A stretch of DNA of 64,000 bases from Mycolicibacter acidiphilus (GCF_018455725.1 NZ_JAHCLR010000014.1:58868-122867), one strand, 5' to 3'. Positions 36,351-45,815 are shown, counted from the first letter of the stretch. Notes: generated from the letters alone by a model not told the origin. Numbers and translations: made by a program.

Positions 36351-36564
36351 TGTCGTTTTCTCACGGTCGGTGTCATCTCCTTGCCGCGTGTCTCAGAGAC
36401 GTGTCATACTGGCGGGGGTATTGTTTAGGTTCGAAGTCGAGTTGGCTCGCCGCAGTCCTCGGTATCGCGCGGACGTAGGTGGCGGTCCAAGTGTGTCCGT
36501 CGGTGGTCAAGTTGTGACGTCCGATGTGGGTGAGTCGGATGAGGAACATGATCTTCAAGAATGA
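36351..36564 (-). pseudogene. Relic of an IS transposase 3' end
   Basis: On the minus strand a stretch reads 'KIMFLIRLTHIGRHNLTTDG' and later 'LDFEPKQYPRQYD', resembling the C-terminus of IS481/IS3-type integrases (a '..LHHIG.GRTH' strand and a '..LTLDPTRDYQP' end). The middle does not fit and the rest of the transposase is missing. Downstream on that strand repeated GTGTC/GACAC units (36350-36405) resemble IS ends. Weak evidence; a decayed insertion is the best explanation. Confidence 0.35.
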
Positions 36565-36807
36565 TGATCGTAATATTTCAATCAGTTAAATCAACTTGCT
36601 GAAATAGCGGTGCACAATCGCCGACGATCCAACCTGTGTGAATGTCCAACATTGCTGTGTCATTCCAGATAGTGTTCCGCAATCTCACGCAATTCGACAC
36701 AGCTAGGCAATCAAACCTTGCCCGGTTCGCGACCGAATTCGACCACCCGAAAAACTGATATCCTCACGTCTACAGAAATTGACACAGCCCAGCCGAGAGG
36801 ATCACCG
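36565..36807 (+). other. AT-richer intergenic stretch before an orphan gene
   Basis: Base composition drops sharply compared with flanking housekeeping genes (e.g. GATCGTAATATTTCAATCAG). A TATCCT box at 36759-36764 could be the -10 of the following gene; GAGAGG lies before GTG 36808. No coding frame supported. Confidence 0.4.
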
Positions 36808-37671
36808 GTGAAGGAGTCTATTGTTGTCACTGGTCAGGCCGCCAGCGAGCTTGCCAATTTCGACGCCGCCCTACGTAACGACCGGAAAGCGCTAACTCCT
36901 GTTGTCGTTGAAACCTTGCCGCCCCCGTACTACCTCCTGCATCCTCTGGACATCCTGCGCGCGAGCCTTCGCATGCCGGAACTGCAACGCAACGACCGGT
37001 TCTACGGACTGGTCAATGCCGCACTGGTGCTTGCCCCGCCCACCGTCCTGATCACCGCCGGCTTTTGGGCTGCCGCCGTCTGGTCCAGCGCACGTGAAAT
37101 AGCGCTCCTGTTCGCTGGCGCCTGGTTGGGGTTTCTCTTTCGTCGACCCTACGAAACCTGGACCAACGCCGTCCGGAGCTTCGTTGAGGAGGCCCGTAAC
37201 TCGCCATTCAAAACACCGTGGGCGCATCTCAGACACAGCTACATCCGGCCATTCTTCTCTCCGGTGGTCGAGTGCACTGACGGTCGGAAGTACGGCTCAA
37301 TCAGCCCTGCTAACTGGGCGTTGCTGTCGTGGCGGGTGCGCCGTCTCGAGCGGGCATGGCGGCGCGTCTTCCGCGATTACGAGATCCGACCCGTGCCACC
37401 CACCGCCGGGCCTGGCTTTGAGCCGCCGTCGTTCCCCCGGTGCTGCACTCCTAGTCGGCGCTGGTATCAACGCTGGGAGAGAAGCAGGTTGTTCGTACGC
37501 TGGAATCTGATGCGTTCTGGATGTCTGCTCCGCCGGGCTGGCCGGCTGCTCACGCGGACGAGGGTGCTCCTGCCCGCTGAGGTCCGCGCGACTGGTCAGG
37601 ATTTGCCGGCGGTCTACATCGCGCAGTATTGGACCGAGCGGGGGCTACCGATCCGCTATTTTCGAGGGTAG
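36808..37671 (+). CDS. Orphan membrane-associated hypothetical protein
   Basis: 287 residues from GTG 36808 (GAGAGG 8 bases before). A soluble N-terminus of ~60 residues is followed by two adjoining hydrophobic segments ('LVNAALVLAPPTVLITAGFW', 'IALLFAGAWLGFLF', about residues 66-112). The cytoplasmic C-terminal half is rich in Arg, Trp and Tyr ('RRLERAWRRVFRDYEIRPVP'). I do not recognise the family. It lies in an AT-richer island next to a transposase relic, with no operon partner, and is a candidate for lateral acquisition. Confidence 0.55.
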   Translation: MKESIVVTGQAASELANFDAALRNDRKALTPVVVETLPPPYYLLHPLDILRASLRMPELQRNDRFYGLVNAALVLAPPTVLITAGFWAAAVWSSAREIALLFAGAWLGFLFRRPYETWTNAVRSFVEEARNSPFKTPWAHLRHSYIRPFFSPVVECTDGRKYGSISPANWALLSWRVRRLERAWRRVFRDYEIRPVPPTAGPGFEPPSFPRCCTPSRRWYQRWERSRLFVRWNLMRSGCLLRRAGRLLTRTRVLLPAEVRATGQDLPAVYIAQYWTERGLPIRYFRG

Positions 37672-37914
37672 TCGTCCGCGCTGCCGACACACGCCGCGGA
37701 ATTCGTCAAGGCGTTCGAGCCCAACGGGTGTTAGGAGACTGCTATCCGGCTCTCTTGAGGTGAGACCCTCAACCGGCATCGATATCACTGTCGGTGCAAT
37801 GGGGATTGCCCCGACCGTGGTTGGCGCCTGGCGTGTGCAGGGTTCAGGCCACGTCTGCGACCTAGCAGATGGTCTCAAACTCGACCGGAGCGGGTCGCCT
37901 CGCGAGTCGCGTAG

Positions 37915-37929
37915 GATTCTTCGAGAATC
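37915..37929. promoter_or_regulatory. Short perfect inverted repeat before the DUF3297 gene
   Basis: GATTCT-TCG-AGAATC, 40 bp before ATG 37969. Could be an operator or a small leader hairpin; no regulator identified. The rest of 37672-37968 shows no coding frame. Confidence 0.35.
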
Positions 37930-37968
37930 AAGCCCGACCGCCGGGCGCAGCATTGGACGAAGGCCATC

Positions 37969-38226
37969 ATGCCCAACGACGAAAACGCAGACGTTCCACC
38001 GAATCACCTCTCCATCGATCCGCGCAGCGCGTTCTATGACGAAGAGGTGCTCCTCCGCGACGTGGGCATCCGCTTCAACGGCGTCGAGAAGACCAACGTT
38101 CACGAGTACAACGTGGCCGAGGGCTGGGTGCGTGCCGAGGTCCCCACCGCGAAGGATCGCCGCGGAAATCCCATGGTCGTCAAGCTCAACGGCACGGTGG
38201 AACCCTATTTCCGCGTAGCGGAGTAA
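37969..38226 (+). CDS. DUF3297 family protein
   Basis: 85 residues, start ATG 37969 with GAAGG upstream. Shows the family pattern 'PPNHLSIDPRSAFYDEEVL', 'VGIRFNGVEKTNVHEYNV', 'EGWVRAEV', 'RRGNPMVVKLNGTVEPYFR'. Small soluble cytoplasmic protein widespread in bacteria with glutathionylspermidine-synthase-unrelated, uncharacterised role. Convergent with the topoisomerase genes. Confidence 0.85.
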   Translation: MPNDENADVPPNHLSIDPRSAFYDEEVLLRDVGIRFNGVEKTNVHEYNVAEGWVRAEVPTAKDRRGNPMVVKLNGTVEPYFRVAE

Positions 38227-38270
38227 CGGACCTCCCCGGTTTGCCGGTGCCGGCAGTGGCTCCCCGGGCC

Positions 38271-40409
38271 CTACCCCGCCGGCGTCACGTCAGCGCCGCT
38301 GCCCTTCACCGACGCCTTCGCGCGGTTGGCGGCCCGCACCGGCTTCCCACCCCGAACGAACCCGGTCGCCGAGATCGACGCCGAGATCAAGGTGTCCTCG
38401 CCCTTGACGAACGGGTGGAACCCGACACCCGCACCGCCGCGGCCCTTGACCGGAATGTCGGCGACTTCGGTTACCTTCCAACTCTTTTCGGAGATCGACA
38501 GAATCGCCTCACCGTTGCCGCATGTCACCGGTAGCGCCGCGATCACCTCGTCGCCGTCGGCCGCCAATTTCACCCCGGCGACGCCGTTGCCGGCGACACC
38601 CTGCGGGTTGACGGCAGTCGGGTCGATGCGCAGAATCTTCCCGCGCCGGGTCACCAGCGCCAGGTGCTGTCCTTCGGCCAGCAGCCCGGAGCGCAGCAGT
38701 CCGGTGATGTCCGGCGCCACCGGGATGTCGCGGATCTTGTACGGCAGACCACCACCGGTGGTGAACTTGATCCGGCCGTCGGTCCACACCGCCCAGCCCA
38801 GGCCGGAGGTGAGCAACTCGCCGTGGCTGTCGGAGAACACCCCCCGGTCATCGAGACGCCAGGAGGCGTTGACCTTGCGCTCGCGGGGCCCGTCGTCACC
38901 GGAACCCGCCGTCACCGGCGTCGCCTCGAAGTCCAGCACCGTGCGGCGGTCGAACTCGGGGCCTTTGAACAGTTTCGCGGTCTCCACCAGCTCCTTGTCG
39001 ATCACCGCCCGTCGGGCATCGGGGTTGGAGACCAGTTCGGTCAGCTCCGCGAACTCGGCATCCAGCTTCTCCGCCTCCGCCCGCAACTCGATCACATCGA
39101 GCTTAGTCAGCCGGCGAAGTTGAAGTCCCAGAACGTAGTTGGCCTGCTCCTCATCGATGGTGAAGCGTTCCTGCAGGCCCCGGCGGGCGTCGTCGACGGT
39201 GTCCGAACCGCGGATCACCGCCACCGCGGCGTCGATGTCGAGGTGAATGGTCATCAGGCCGGTCACCAGATGCCGCCGGGCGGTGACCTTCTCCAGCCGG
39301 TATTCGCTGCGGTGCAGCACCACGGAATCACGCAGATGCAGGAACGCGGCGATCAGTTCGCGCACCGACCACCAGCGTGGCACCCGGTTCTCATCGAGGG
39401 CGACCAGGCTGGCGGCGAACGTCGACTCCAGCGGGGTCAGGGCTAGCAGCTGGTCGCGGATCTGTTCGGCACTGTGGCCGCGCTTGGCGGTGACGACGAT
39501 CCGCAGTCCGTTGCGCCGGTCGGTCAAATCCGACATGTCGGCCACACCGGCCAGCTCGCCGGACTCGACCAACGCCCGAATGCGGTCCTGCACAGTAGAA
39601 CTGGCGACTCCCGGCGGCAGCTCGGTGACGACGACGTTCTTCCCGTCGACCGACACGGTGCCGCGCACCGTGAACGCCCCCCTGCCCGTCGTGAGGTACT
39701 CCCGCAGCCCGGCCGTGCCGACCACCGTCGACCCGCAACCCCAGTCGGGTCCGGGAATGAGCTTCGCCAGCCGGTCGTCGGTCATGTTCGGCCGGGCCAG
39801 CAGCGCCCGGCAGGCCGCCATGATCTCGCGGGGATTGTGCGCGGGCACCTTGGTGGCCCATCCCTCGGCGATGCCCACGGCGCCGTTGCACAGCAGCACC
39901 GGCCACTGCGCCGGCAGCATGGTCGGTTCGGTCCACTCGCCGTCGAACGTCGCCACCATCGGCACCGCGTGGTCGTCGAGCTCGGCGGTGAGCGCCGCAC
40001 CGGGTGCGGACAGCCGCATCTCGGTGTAGCGGTCGGCTGCCGGGATGTCGCCCTGGATGCGCGGGAATGCGCCCTGTCCGTCAATGACTTTCACGCGCTG
40101 GAACTCGGCGGCCAGCAGCGCCGCGGCCCCGTACATCGACGCGCCGCCGTGCGGATGCAGGTTCCCGGTGACCGCCGAGCAGACCTTCGAGGACTTCTGC
40201 GGCTTGTTGCCGGGCAGCAGTTTCGAGTCGTGCATCTGGTACAGCAGCCGACGCTGACCGGGCTTGAGCCCGTCGTACGCCGACGGGATGGCGCGATCGC
40301 TGACGCTGTAGAGCGCAAACGTCAGCTGGTAGTGGTTCCAGTAGTCGTCGGCGCTCTGGTCGAGCACCAGATCGGGATTCTGTTCGGGAACATCCAGGGT
40401 GGCGGTCAT
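38271..40409 (-). CDS. Type II topoisomerase subunit A, TopoM/ParC-like
   Basis: 712 residues, shorter than GyrA. DNA breakage-reunion domain with the catalytic Tyr128 in 'DIPAADRYTEMRLS'. Surrounding pieces are 'LKPGQRRLLYQM' and 'NLHPHGGASMYGAA' where GyrA has 'PHGD'. No GyrA box (QRRGGKG) is visible in the C-terminal domain, so this is not gyrase. Arrangement with the adjacent B subunit and the divergence from GyrA/GyrB fit TopoM, an atypical ATP-dependent topoisomerase described in M. smegmatis and absent from Mtb. The start lies 9 bp after the B-subunit stop, so both are cotranscribed. Confidence 0.88.
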   Translation of the reverse strand: MTATLDVPEQNPDLVLDQSADDYWNHYQLTFALYSVSDRAIPSAYDGLKPGQRRLLYQMHDSKLLPGNKPQKSSKVCSAVTGNLHPHGGASMYGAAALLAAEFQRVKVIDGQGAFPRIQGDIPAADRYTEMRLSAPGAALTAELDDHAVPMVATFDGEWTEPTMLPAQWPVLLCNGAVGIAEGWATKVPAHNPREIMAACRALLARPNMTDDRLAKLIPGPDWGCGSTVVGTAGLREYLTTGRGAFTVRGTVSVDGKNVVVTELPPGVASSTVQDRIRALVESGELAGVADMSDLTDRRNGLRIVVTAKRGHSAEQIRDQLLALTPLESTFAASLVALDENRVPRWWSVRELIAAFLHLRDSVVLHRSEYRLEKVTARRHLVTGLMTIHLDIDAAVAVIRGSDTVDDARRGLQERFTIDEEQANYVLGLQLRRLTKLDVIELRAEAEKLDAEFAELTELVSNPDARRAVIDKELVETAKLFKGPEFDRRTVLDFEATPVTAGSGDDGPRERKVNASWRLDDRGVFSDSHGELLTSGLGWAVWTDGRIKFTTGGGLPYKIRDIPVAPDITGLLRSGLLAEGQHLALVTRRGKILRIDPTAVNPQGVAGNGVAGVKLAADGDEVIAALPVTCGNGEAILSISEKSWKVTEVADIPVKGRGGAGVGFHPFVKGEDTLISASISATGFVRGGKPVRAANRAKASVKGSGADVTPAG

Positions 40410-40418
40410 CTACGGCTC

Positions 40419-42452
40419 CTAGTCCAAGTCCAGCGCGGCGGTGTCGACACGGGCGGCGACATCGGCCATCCACGTGCGCCGACCCTCCGGTGGCCCGCCG
40501 AACAAGATGTGGTGCAGGTTGTGCTCGCCGTCATCGAGATGCACGCGAATCACGGTGCGCCGCTGCGGATCCAAAACGGTGTTCCAAAAGTCGTCGGCGT
40601 CCATCTCGCCCAGGCCCTTGTTGCGTTGCACCTCCACCCGGCGTTTGGAGTTAGCCCGCATCTGGGCCACCGCGCTGTCCCGCTCGGATTCGTCCTGGCA
40701 GTAGATCCGCTGGGTGCCGTCCTTGACGACGAACAGCGGCGGCAGCGTCACGTAGACCATCCCGGCCTCCACCAGCGGACGGTAGAAGTCCAGGAACATC
40801 GAGATCAAGCTGGAGTTGATGTTGCCGCCGTCGGGGTCGGCGTCGGAGGCGAACAGAATCCGGTCGTAACGACACTGCTCGGGGTCGCACTGGTCACGCA
40901 CCCCGCAGCCCAGGATGCGTTCGATCGAATCGAACTCGTCCTTGGCCCGCGCCTTGCTCACGGCGAAGCCGTAGACGTTGGGCGGCTTGCCTTTCAACGG
41001 GAAGGCCGCCTGAAACGTCGCGTCGCGCGCCGCCTTGATGGTGCCCAGCGCGGAATCGCCCTCACACAGGAACAATTCGGCGCCCGACCCGCGGCCCGAT
41101 TCCCGGCTGGGCAGCAACTTCGGGGGCAGCGACAGGTTCGTGCCCAGGCCTTTGGCTTTCGACGCCGCACGGGACCGGGCCTTGGCGCCCTCGGCGCTGC
41201 GGCGGGCCCGCGCGGCCTCCAGCGCTAACTTCGTCCAGAGCGACACCGCGTCGTTGTTGCCCGGGTTGGCCGCCCAGATGGTGACGCTGCGTGCCACATC
41301 CGGCACCATCGCCACATTCAGCGACCGCGACGAGACCGCGGTCTTGGCCTGTGAATCCCACCCCACATCGGGGGCGCGGGTGTCCACGGCCAACGCGGTG
41401 ACCGCGGCGAAATCCTGCGGTTCCGGACCCAATTCGCCTTTGGCCAAACCCAGGTCACGGATCCGGGAGGCCCGATCGGCCAGCGCCTCGGAGAAGCCCT
41501 TCACCGCGGCGTTGAGGTGGGATCCGCCGCCGGGGGTGCGCACCGTGTTGCAGAAGGCGGCCACGGTGGCCGGCTCGGCCGGGCCGGCGGTCAGCGACCA
41601 GCCGAAGGGGGTCGGGCCGCGTCCGGTGGTGTATTCGCCGCGGCCCTCCACGACGGCACGCACCACGGGTGCGGGGTTGCCGGCGGCGGTGCACATCAGA
41701 TCCAGCAGAGTCTCGGTGCCCCAGGGGCCGCTGAACGGCTCGAGCAGCGCCGGGGGAACCTCGCCGCCCGGCCAGCCCTCGTCGACGACGATCAGGTGCA
41801 CCCCGGGGGACATCCGCGCCGCGGCGTGCGCCCGCAGCAGCACCTCACCGATGTCCACGCCGGCATCGGGCACCACGGCCGGGTCGAACAGGATCCGCAC
41901 CGTCGTGCCGTGCGCGTCGGGCTTGCGATTGCTCACGCCACGCAGTTGCTGGGTGTCGTCGCGGGTGAACTCCGCGCCCGGGTCGAAGTCCTTTCCCTCG
42001 AACACCCCCGGGTAGCCGTCGCCGAAACTCTGCAGATAGGTCTTCCCCGCTCGGCGCACCGTCACGTCGGTGCGTGCGGAGATGAACACCGCGGCGGCGG
42101 CGCCGATCCCATTGAGTCCCGCTCCCGTGCTCAGGGCATCGGCGTGCGCGGAGAACTTGCCGCCGGCCCGCGCCGTGCCCAGCGTCTTGACGATGCCGTT
42201 CTTCCCGGTGACCGGGTCGGAGTCAACAGGCAGGCCACGGCCGTCGTCGGCGACACTGACCGACCCGTCGGCATGCAGGGTGATCGTGACGGTGGAACCG
42301 CCGTGGCTGGGAACGGCCACCTCTTCGACCGCGTTGTCCACCAGCTCCCGCAGCGCGGTGTTGAGCACGTCCAGGCCCAGGTTCACCGCCGGCCGCAGGC
42401 GGGTGTGCTGTACGTCGTCGAGTTCGGTGATGTCTGCGGCGTTGTAGCTCAC
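40419..42452 (-). CDS. Type II topoisomerase subunit B, TopoM/ParE-like
   Basis: 677 residues from GTG 42452 (GGGAGGA 6 bases upstream); the open frame reaches 42485 but this start is better placed. GHKL ATPase: 'ELVDNAVEE' with Mg-binding N40, 'DDGRGLP' at 69-75, 'GAGLNGIGAAAAV'. Transducer Lys region and TOPRIM domain: 'LCEGDSALG' (Glu) and 'FASDADPDGGNI' where GyrB has DADVDGxHI. 'RNKGLGEMDADDFW' closes the core. Several signature positions differ from GyrB/ParE, which supports the TopoM assignment. Provides ATP-driven strand passage with subunit A. Confidence 0.88.
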   Translation of the reverse strand: MSYNAADITELDDVQHTRLRPAVNLGLDVLNTALRELVDNAVEEVAVPSHGGSTVTITLHADGSVSVADDGRGLPVDSDPVTGKNGIVKTLGTARAGGKFSAHADALSTGAGLNGIGAAAAVFISARTDVTVRRAGKTYLQSFGDGYPGVFEGKDFDPGAEFTRDDTQQLRGVSNRKPDAHGTTVRILFDPAVVPDAGVDIGEVLLRAHAAARMSPGVHLIVVDEGWPGGEVPPALLEPFSGPWGTETLLDLMCTAAGNPAPVVRAVVEGRGEYTTGRGPTPFGWSLTAGPAEPATVAAFCNTVRTPGGGSHLNAAVKGFSEALADRASRIRDLGLAKGELGPEPQDFAAVTALAVDTRAPDVGWDSQAKTAVSSRSLNVAMVPDVARSVTIWAANPGNNDAVSLWTKLALEAARARRSAEGAKARSRAASKAKGLGTNLSLPPKLLPSRESGRGSGAELFLCEGDSALGTIKAARDATFQAAFPLKGKPPNVYGFAVSKARAKDEFDSIERILGCGVRDQCDPEQCRYDRILFASDADPDGGNINSSLISMFLDFYRPLVEAGMVYVTLPPLFVVKDGTQRIYCQDESERDSAVAQMRANSKRRVEVQRNKGLGEMDADDFWNTVLDPQRRTVIRVHLDDGEHNLHHILFGGPPEGRRTWMADVAARVDTAALDLD

Positions 42453-42586
42453 TGCTGTCCTCCCCAGCGATCCTCTCGTCAACAAGGTGCGCCGCAGGAA
42501 TGGTAGGCGTCCAATCCGACAGCTTCGTGCAGCCCTGCCGGTGTCGGAAGGTGGGTTCGGCTACACCGGGAACGGTATCGGCTCGC

Positions 42587-42592
42587 TAACCT
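42587..42592 (+). promoter_or_regulatory. Candidate leaderless promoter -10 of the alpha/beta hydrolase gene
   Basis: TAACCT ends 6 bases before GTG 42599 and no Shine-Dalgarno sequence precedes the start. Confidence 0.5.
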
Positions 42593-42598
42593 CGAGAT

Positions 42599-43564
42599 GT
42601 GCCGGACTCAACGAAACACCAGCCCGCCCGCCCGGGTCGGGTCGGAGCGGACGGCGACGGCTCCTCCACCCCCATCGTTCTCGACGTGGAGGGTTCCGGT
42701 GTCCAACCGCCGGTCACCCCTCGGGTGCGACGGGCGTTCTGGCTGCTGGAGCGACTCGCGCCGGCAATCGGGTCGCGGTGGGCAGTGGAACTATGGTGCA
42801 CCCCGCCGGTCATCGAGTCCAGCCTGCGCATGCCGCCCGGCGTCCCGCCCGGTCAGCCGTTGGAAGCGCACTGGGACGGTCACCGGATAGCCGGGGAGGC
42901 CTGGGGCGAAGGGCCTCCGGTCTACCTGGTGCACGGCTGGGGTGGGCGTCGCCCACACCTGGGCATGTTCATCAAACCGCTCGTCGAATCCGGGCACCGC
43001 GTCATCGCATTCGACCTGCCCAGCCATAACGAGTCCGATCCCGGCGTCCTGGCGCCCGGCCGCACCACCGCCATCGAGTGCGCCGAAGCGGTTGCCGCCA
43101 TGATCGCGACGCACGGCGCGGCCCGCGCGGTCGTCGCCCACTCCATGGGGTCCAACGCGACCGCGTTCGCGGCGTCGTGGGGCGCGGAGGTCGGGCGGTT
43201 GGTGTTCCTGGCGCCGATGGGCGAGTTCCCGATCTACCTGGATCTGTTCGCGGCGCGCCACAACTTCGGCCGACGGATTCGCGCCGGGCTGCATCGGCGT
43301 CTTGAACGCCGGATCGGCATGCCGCTGGAGGACACCAACATGGTCCGGATCGCCGAGCGCACCGAATATCCGCCGCTGCTGGTGATCCACGATCCCGATG
43401 ACCCCGACACCCCCTGTGCGACGAGCGAGAAGGTCGTCGCGTCCTGGCCGGGGGCACGCCTGATGACGACGAAGGGGCTGGGCCGGCTGGCGCACTTCCG
43501 AATCCTGCGGCATCGCCCCGCGATTCGCGCGGGCGTCGAGTTCATCGGACCCGCCGGCACCTAA
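42599..43564 (+). CDS. Alpha/beta-hydrolase fold protein
   Basis: 321 residues. Oxyanion-type 'LVHGWGG' at 110-116, nucleophile elbow 'AHSMGSN' with S182, a probable acid in 'VIHDPDDPDTP' and the catalytic His in 'GRLAHFRIL' near the C-terminus. No signal peptide. Resembles lysophospholipase/monoacylglycerol-lipase-like cytosolic esterases; substrate unknown. Divergent from the topoisomerase operon and overlapping the CobW gene by 4 bases at its 3' end (convergent). Confidence 0.82.
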   Translation: MPDSTKHQPARPGRVGADGDGSSTPIVLDVEGSGVQPPVTPRVRRAFWLLERLAPAIGSRWAVELWCTPPVIESSLRMPPGVPPGQPLEAHWDGHRIAGEAWGEGPPVYLVHGWGGRRPHLGMFIKPLVESGHRVIAFDLPSHNESDPGVLAPGRTTAIECAEAVAAMIATHGAARAVVAHSMGSNATAFAASWGAEVGRLVFLAPMGEFPIYLDLFAARHNFGRRIRAGLHRRLERRIGMPLEDTNMVRIAERTEYPPLLVIHDPDDPDTPCATSEKVVASWPGARLMTTKGLGRLAHFRILRHRPAIRAGVEFIGPAGT

Positions 43565-44583
43565 ATGCTGTAGCGCCGCAGCCGCTGCAACCTCCGCATA
43601 CCGGCGGTGGCCACCTTCTCCGGTGCCGGTCGCAGGGCGGCTTCGAGTCGTGCGCGAACCTCCTCGGCGTCGAGGTGGGTGCCGATTGCGACGAGGTGGC
43701 TGTCCGTTGGTCCCCCGGCGGCGGTCGTCACGTGGACGGACGTGCCGACGACGTTCACGAGGTAATGGCGCTTGCCGATCGCGACGGTCCCCTTCATCCG
43801 GTAGACGCCCCGGGGTGGCTGTTCGAGCAGGTCGATGAGCGGTCCGGGGTCGACGGCGCCGTCGCCGACGACGGTGACCGACGTGGCGTGCACGTGGTCG
43901 TGGTGCTCGTCGTCGGCGGCCTCGTCGAGCAGCAACTCCCGAAACGACAGCTGCCCGGACTTGCCGCCACCGCCGACGTCGTACAGCAGCCGGGGATCCA
44001 CCCGGCCCGCCACCGCGCCGACAACGTGGGCGTCCGGATTCGTTTCGTGTACCCGGGCTTGCACCCGACCAAGGGTCTCCGCGCGGGCGTCCTCGGCGAT
44101 CCTGTCCAGCTTGTTGACCACCACCAGTGACGCCGCGCTGTAGCGCGACGGCGGAGCGGACTCCGTGTCGACGGTGTCGAAGTGCTCCACGGCGTCGATG
44201 ACGTCGACGACGCCGCCGTGCCGGATCCGCTCCACCCCGCTGAACCGGATCAGCCGGGAAATCGCGACCGGCTCGGCCACCCCGCTCGCCTCGACGATGA
44301 TCGCGTCGAGCGCCAGCTTCGGATCGGCCAGTTTCTCCAGCGCGGCGTCGAGTCCGCCCTCGTCGGGCAGGCAGCAGATGCAGCCGCCGGCGATCGACAC
44401 CGGTTCGTCGACCTGACCGGTGACCAGGCCGGCGTCGACGTTCAGTTCGCCGAAATCGTTGATGACGACGCCGATCCGCGCGCCCGGAGCTCGCAGCACA
44501 TGGTTGAGCAGCGTGGTCTTGCCCGCCCCGAGGTGCCCCGTGAGCGCGATGACGGGGATGGCGGGGGCGCTGCGGTCGACCAC
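43561..44583 (-). CDS. CobW/G3E-family metal-chaperone GTPase
   Basis: 340 residues. Walker A GHLGAGKTT at 16-24, metal-binding C-x-C-C motif 'GGCICC' (C68, C70, C71), 'VNKLD' as NKxD, and a His/Asp-rich loop 'DDEHHDHVH' that could bind metal. C-terminal CobW_C domain 'GVYRMKGTVAIGKRHYLV'. G3E proteins insert Zn, Co or Ni into client enzymes. No zinc-regulator (Zur) box was recognised upstream, so the metal cannot be named. Convergent with the hydrolase gene. Confidence 0.88.
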   Translation of the reverse strand: MVDRSAPAIPVIALTGHLGAGKTTLLNHVLRAPGARIGVVINDFGELNVDAGLVTGQVDEPVSIAGGCICCLPDEGGLDAALEKLADPKLALDAIIVEASGVAEPVAISRLIRFSGVERIRHGGVVDVIDAVEHFDTVDTESAPPSRYSAASLVVVNKLDRIAEDARAETLGRVQARVHETNPDAHVVGAVAGRVDPRLLYDVGGGGKSGQLSFRELLLDEAADDEHHDHVHATSVTVVGDGAVDPGPLIDLLEQPPRGVYRMKGTVAIGKRHYLVNVVGTSVHVTTAAGGPTDSHLVAIGTHLDAEEVRARLEAALRPAPEKVATAGMRRLQRLRRYSI

Positions 44584-44598
44584 CCGGCCATTATCGCG

Positions 44599-45801
44599 TC
44601 ACCCGACCACGACGGGGCGCGGCATCACGGTGAGCTTCTCGCCGTAACGGGGTGTCCCGAAGCCGTGGCCACCATTGCGCCCACCGCCGCCCGGGGGGAT
44701 CGGCGGAGGCATGGCGCTGACCGACCTGGCCTCCGGGGCGACGGTCCAGCCGCTGCCCGTACCGGCGGCGGGCGCAGTCGCCGGAACGGTCGCCGCCCAG
44801 GTCGGCGGCGTGGACAACGATCCGACCAGGGTGGCCCGGCCCACACCGGCCGACACCGGCGCGCCGGCGCCGCGCCCGGCGGCCTCGAGACCCCCGGTGG
44901 CTGCCGAGGCGAGTGTCATGCCCGGCGTGGCGCCGAGCCCGCCGCCGGCCAGGGCGGCCGTACCACCATCCATGCCGCGGGCCAGGAACCCGAGCGTCGC
45001 CAGGCCGGCAAAGCCCTCGATATTCCCGCCGGGATCGAAGATCCCGGTCGCGGCGATGGTGTTCCACAGCTGGGCGTTGATGTTCAGACCGGACCCGTCG
45101 TCTCCGCCCCAGGTGCCGTCGAACAGGCCGTCGAAGAAGTTCGTCCAGTGCCAGTCGGGATCCGACGGCGACATGCCCTCCGCCGGTGATGCCATGCTGC
45201 GCAACGCGTTGGGCACCTGGGAGTGGGCGTTCACGGCATCGGCGTCCGCGGTGCTGGGTTCCCCGTCGCCCTCCGACTTCGTGGTCTCGGGCGCATCGGC
45301 GAACGGGAGCAGTTCTGCGGCAGCGGCCGACGCGGCGGCGTAGCCGTACATTGCGACGGCATCCTGCGCCCACATCTGGGCATAGCGCGCCTCGGTCGCC
45401 GCGATGGCCGCTGCGTTCAGCCCGAGCACATTGGTCTTGACCAACGACGTCAACATCACCCGGTTGTTCGTGATCATCGGCGGCGGTACCGTCGTGGCGT
45501 AGGCCGACGCATGGGCGTCCGCGGCTGAGTAGGCCTGCGCCGCAGTGTGTTCGGCCTGCTCGGCGGTGACGTTCAGCCATGTCGTGTAGGGCTCGGCCGC
45601 TGCGATCATCGCGACCGCGGATGGCCCCGACCACCCCTGGCTGGCAAGTCCGGCCACCGACCATTCGAAGGACAAGGCTGCTGCCCGAAGCTCCGCGGCC
45701 AGTAGGTTCCAGGCTCGCGCGGCGGCCAACAACGGCCCAGATCCGGGCCCGGCGTACATCCGCGCCGAGTTGATCTCCGGCGGAATCGATCCGTAATCCA
45801 T
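44599..45801 (-). CDS. PPE family protein (SVP-like subgroup)
   Basis: 400 residues from ATG 45801. N-terminal PPE domain: 'YGSIPPEINSARMYAGPGSG', 'SFEWSVAGLASQGWSGPSA' with the W-x-G turn, about 180 residues in all. The C-terminal half has 'VGSLSTPPTWA', a variant of the G-x-x-SVP-x-x-W motif of the SVP subgroup. A Gly/Pro-rich end follows. Forms a pair with the PE gene 14 bp upstream; PE/PPE heterodimers are exported by ESX systems. No ESX core or esx genes adjoin this pair. Confidence 0.88.
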   Translation of the reverse strand: MDYGSIPPEINSARMYAGPGSGPLLAAARAWNLLAAELRAAALSFEWSVAGLASQGWSGPSAVAMIAAAEPYTTWLNVTAEQAEHTAAQAYSAADAHASAYATTVPPPMITNNRVMLTSLVKTNVLGLNAAAIAATEARYAQMWAQDAVAMYGYAAASAAAAELLPFADAPETTKSEGDGEPSTADADAVNAHSQVPNALRSMASPAEGMSPSDPDWHWTNFFDGLFDGTWGGDDGSGLNINAQLWNTIAATGIFDPGGNIEGFAGLATLGFLARGMDGGTAALAGGGLGATPGMTLASAATGGLEAAGRGAGAPVSAGVGRATLVGSLSTPPTWAATVPATAPAAGTGSGWTVAPEARSVSAMPPPIPPGGGGRNGGHGFGTPRYGEKLTVMPRPVVVG

Positions 45802-45815
45802 CACTCAAAAGCCTT

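Noticed and set aside
36370-36564. Plus-strand open frame after dnaB
   Set aside because: It opposes the transposase-like minus-strand frame and has no recognisable protein features.
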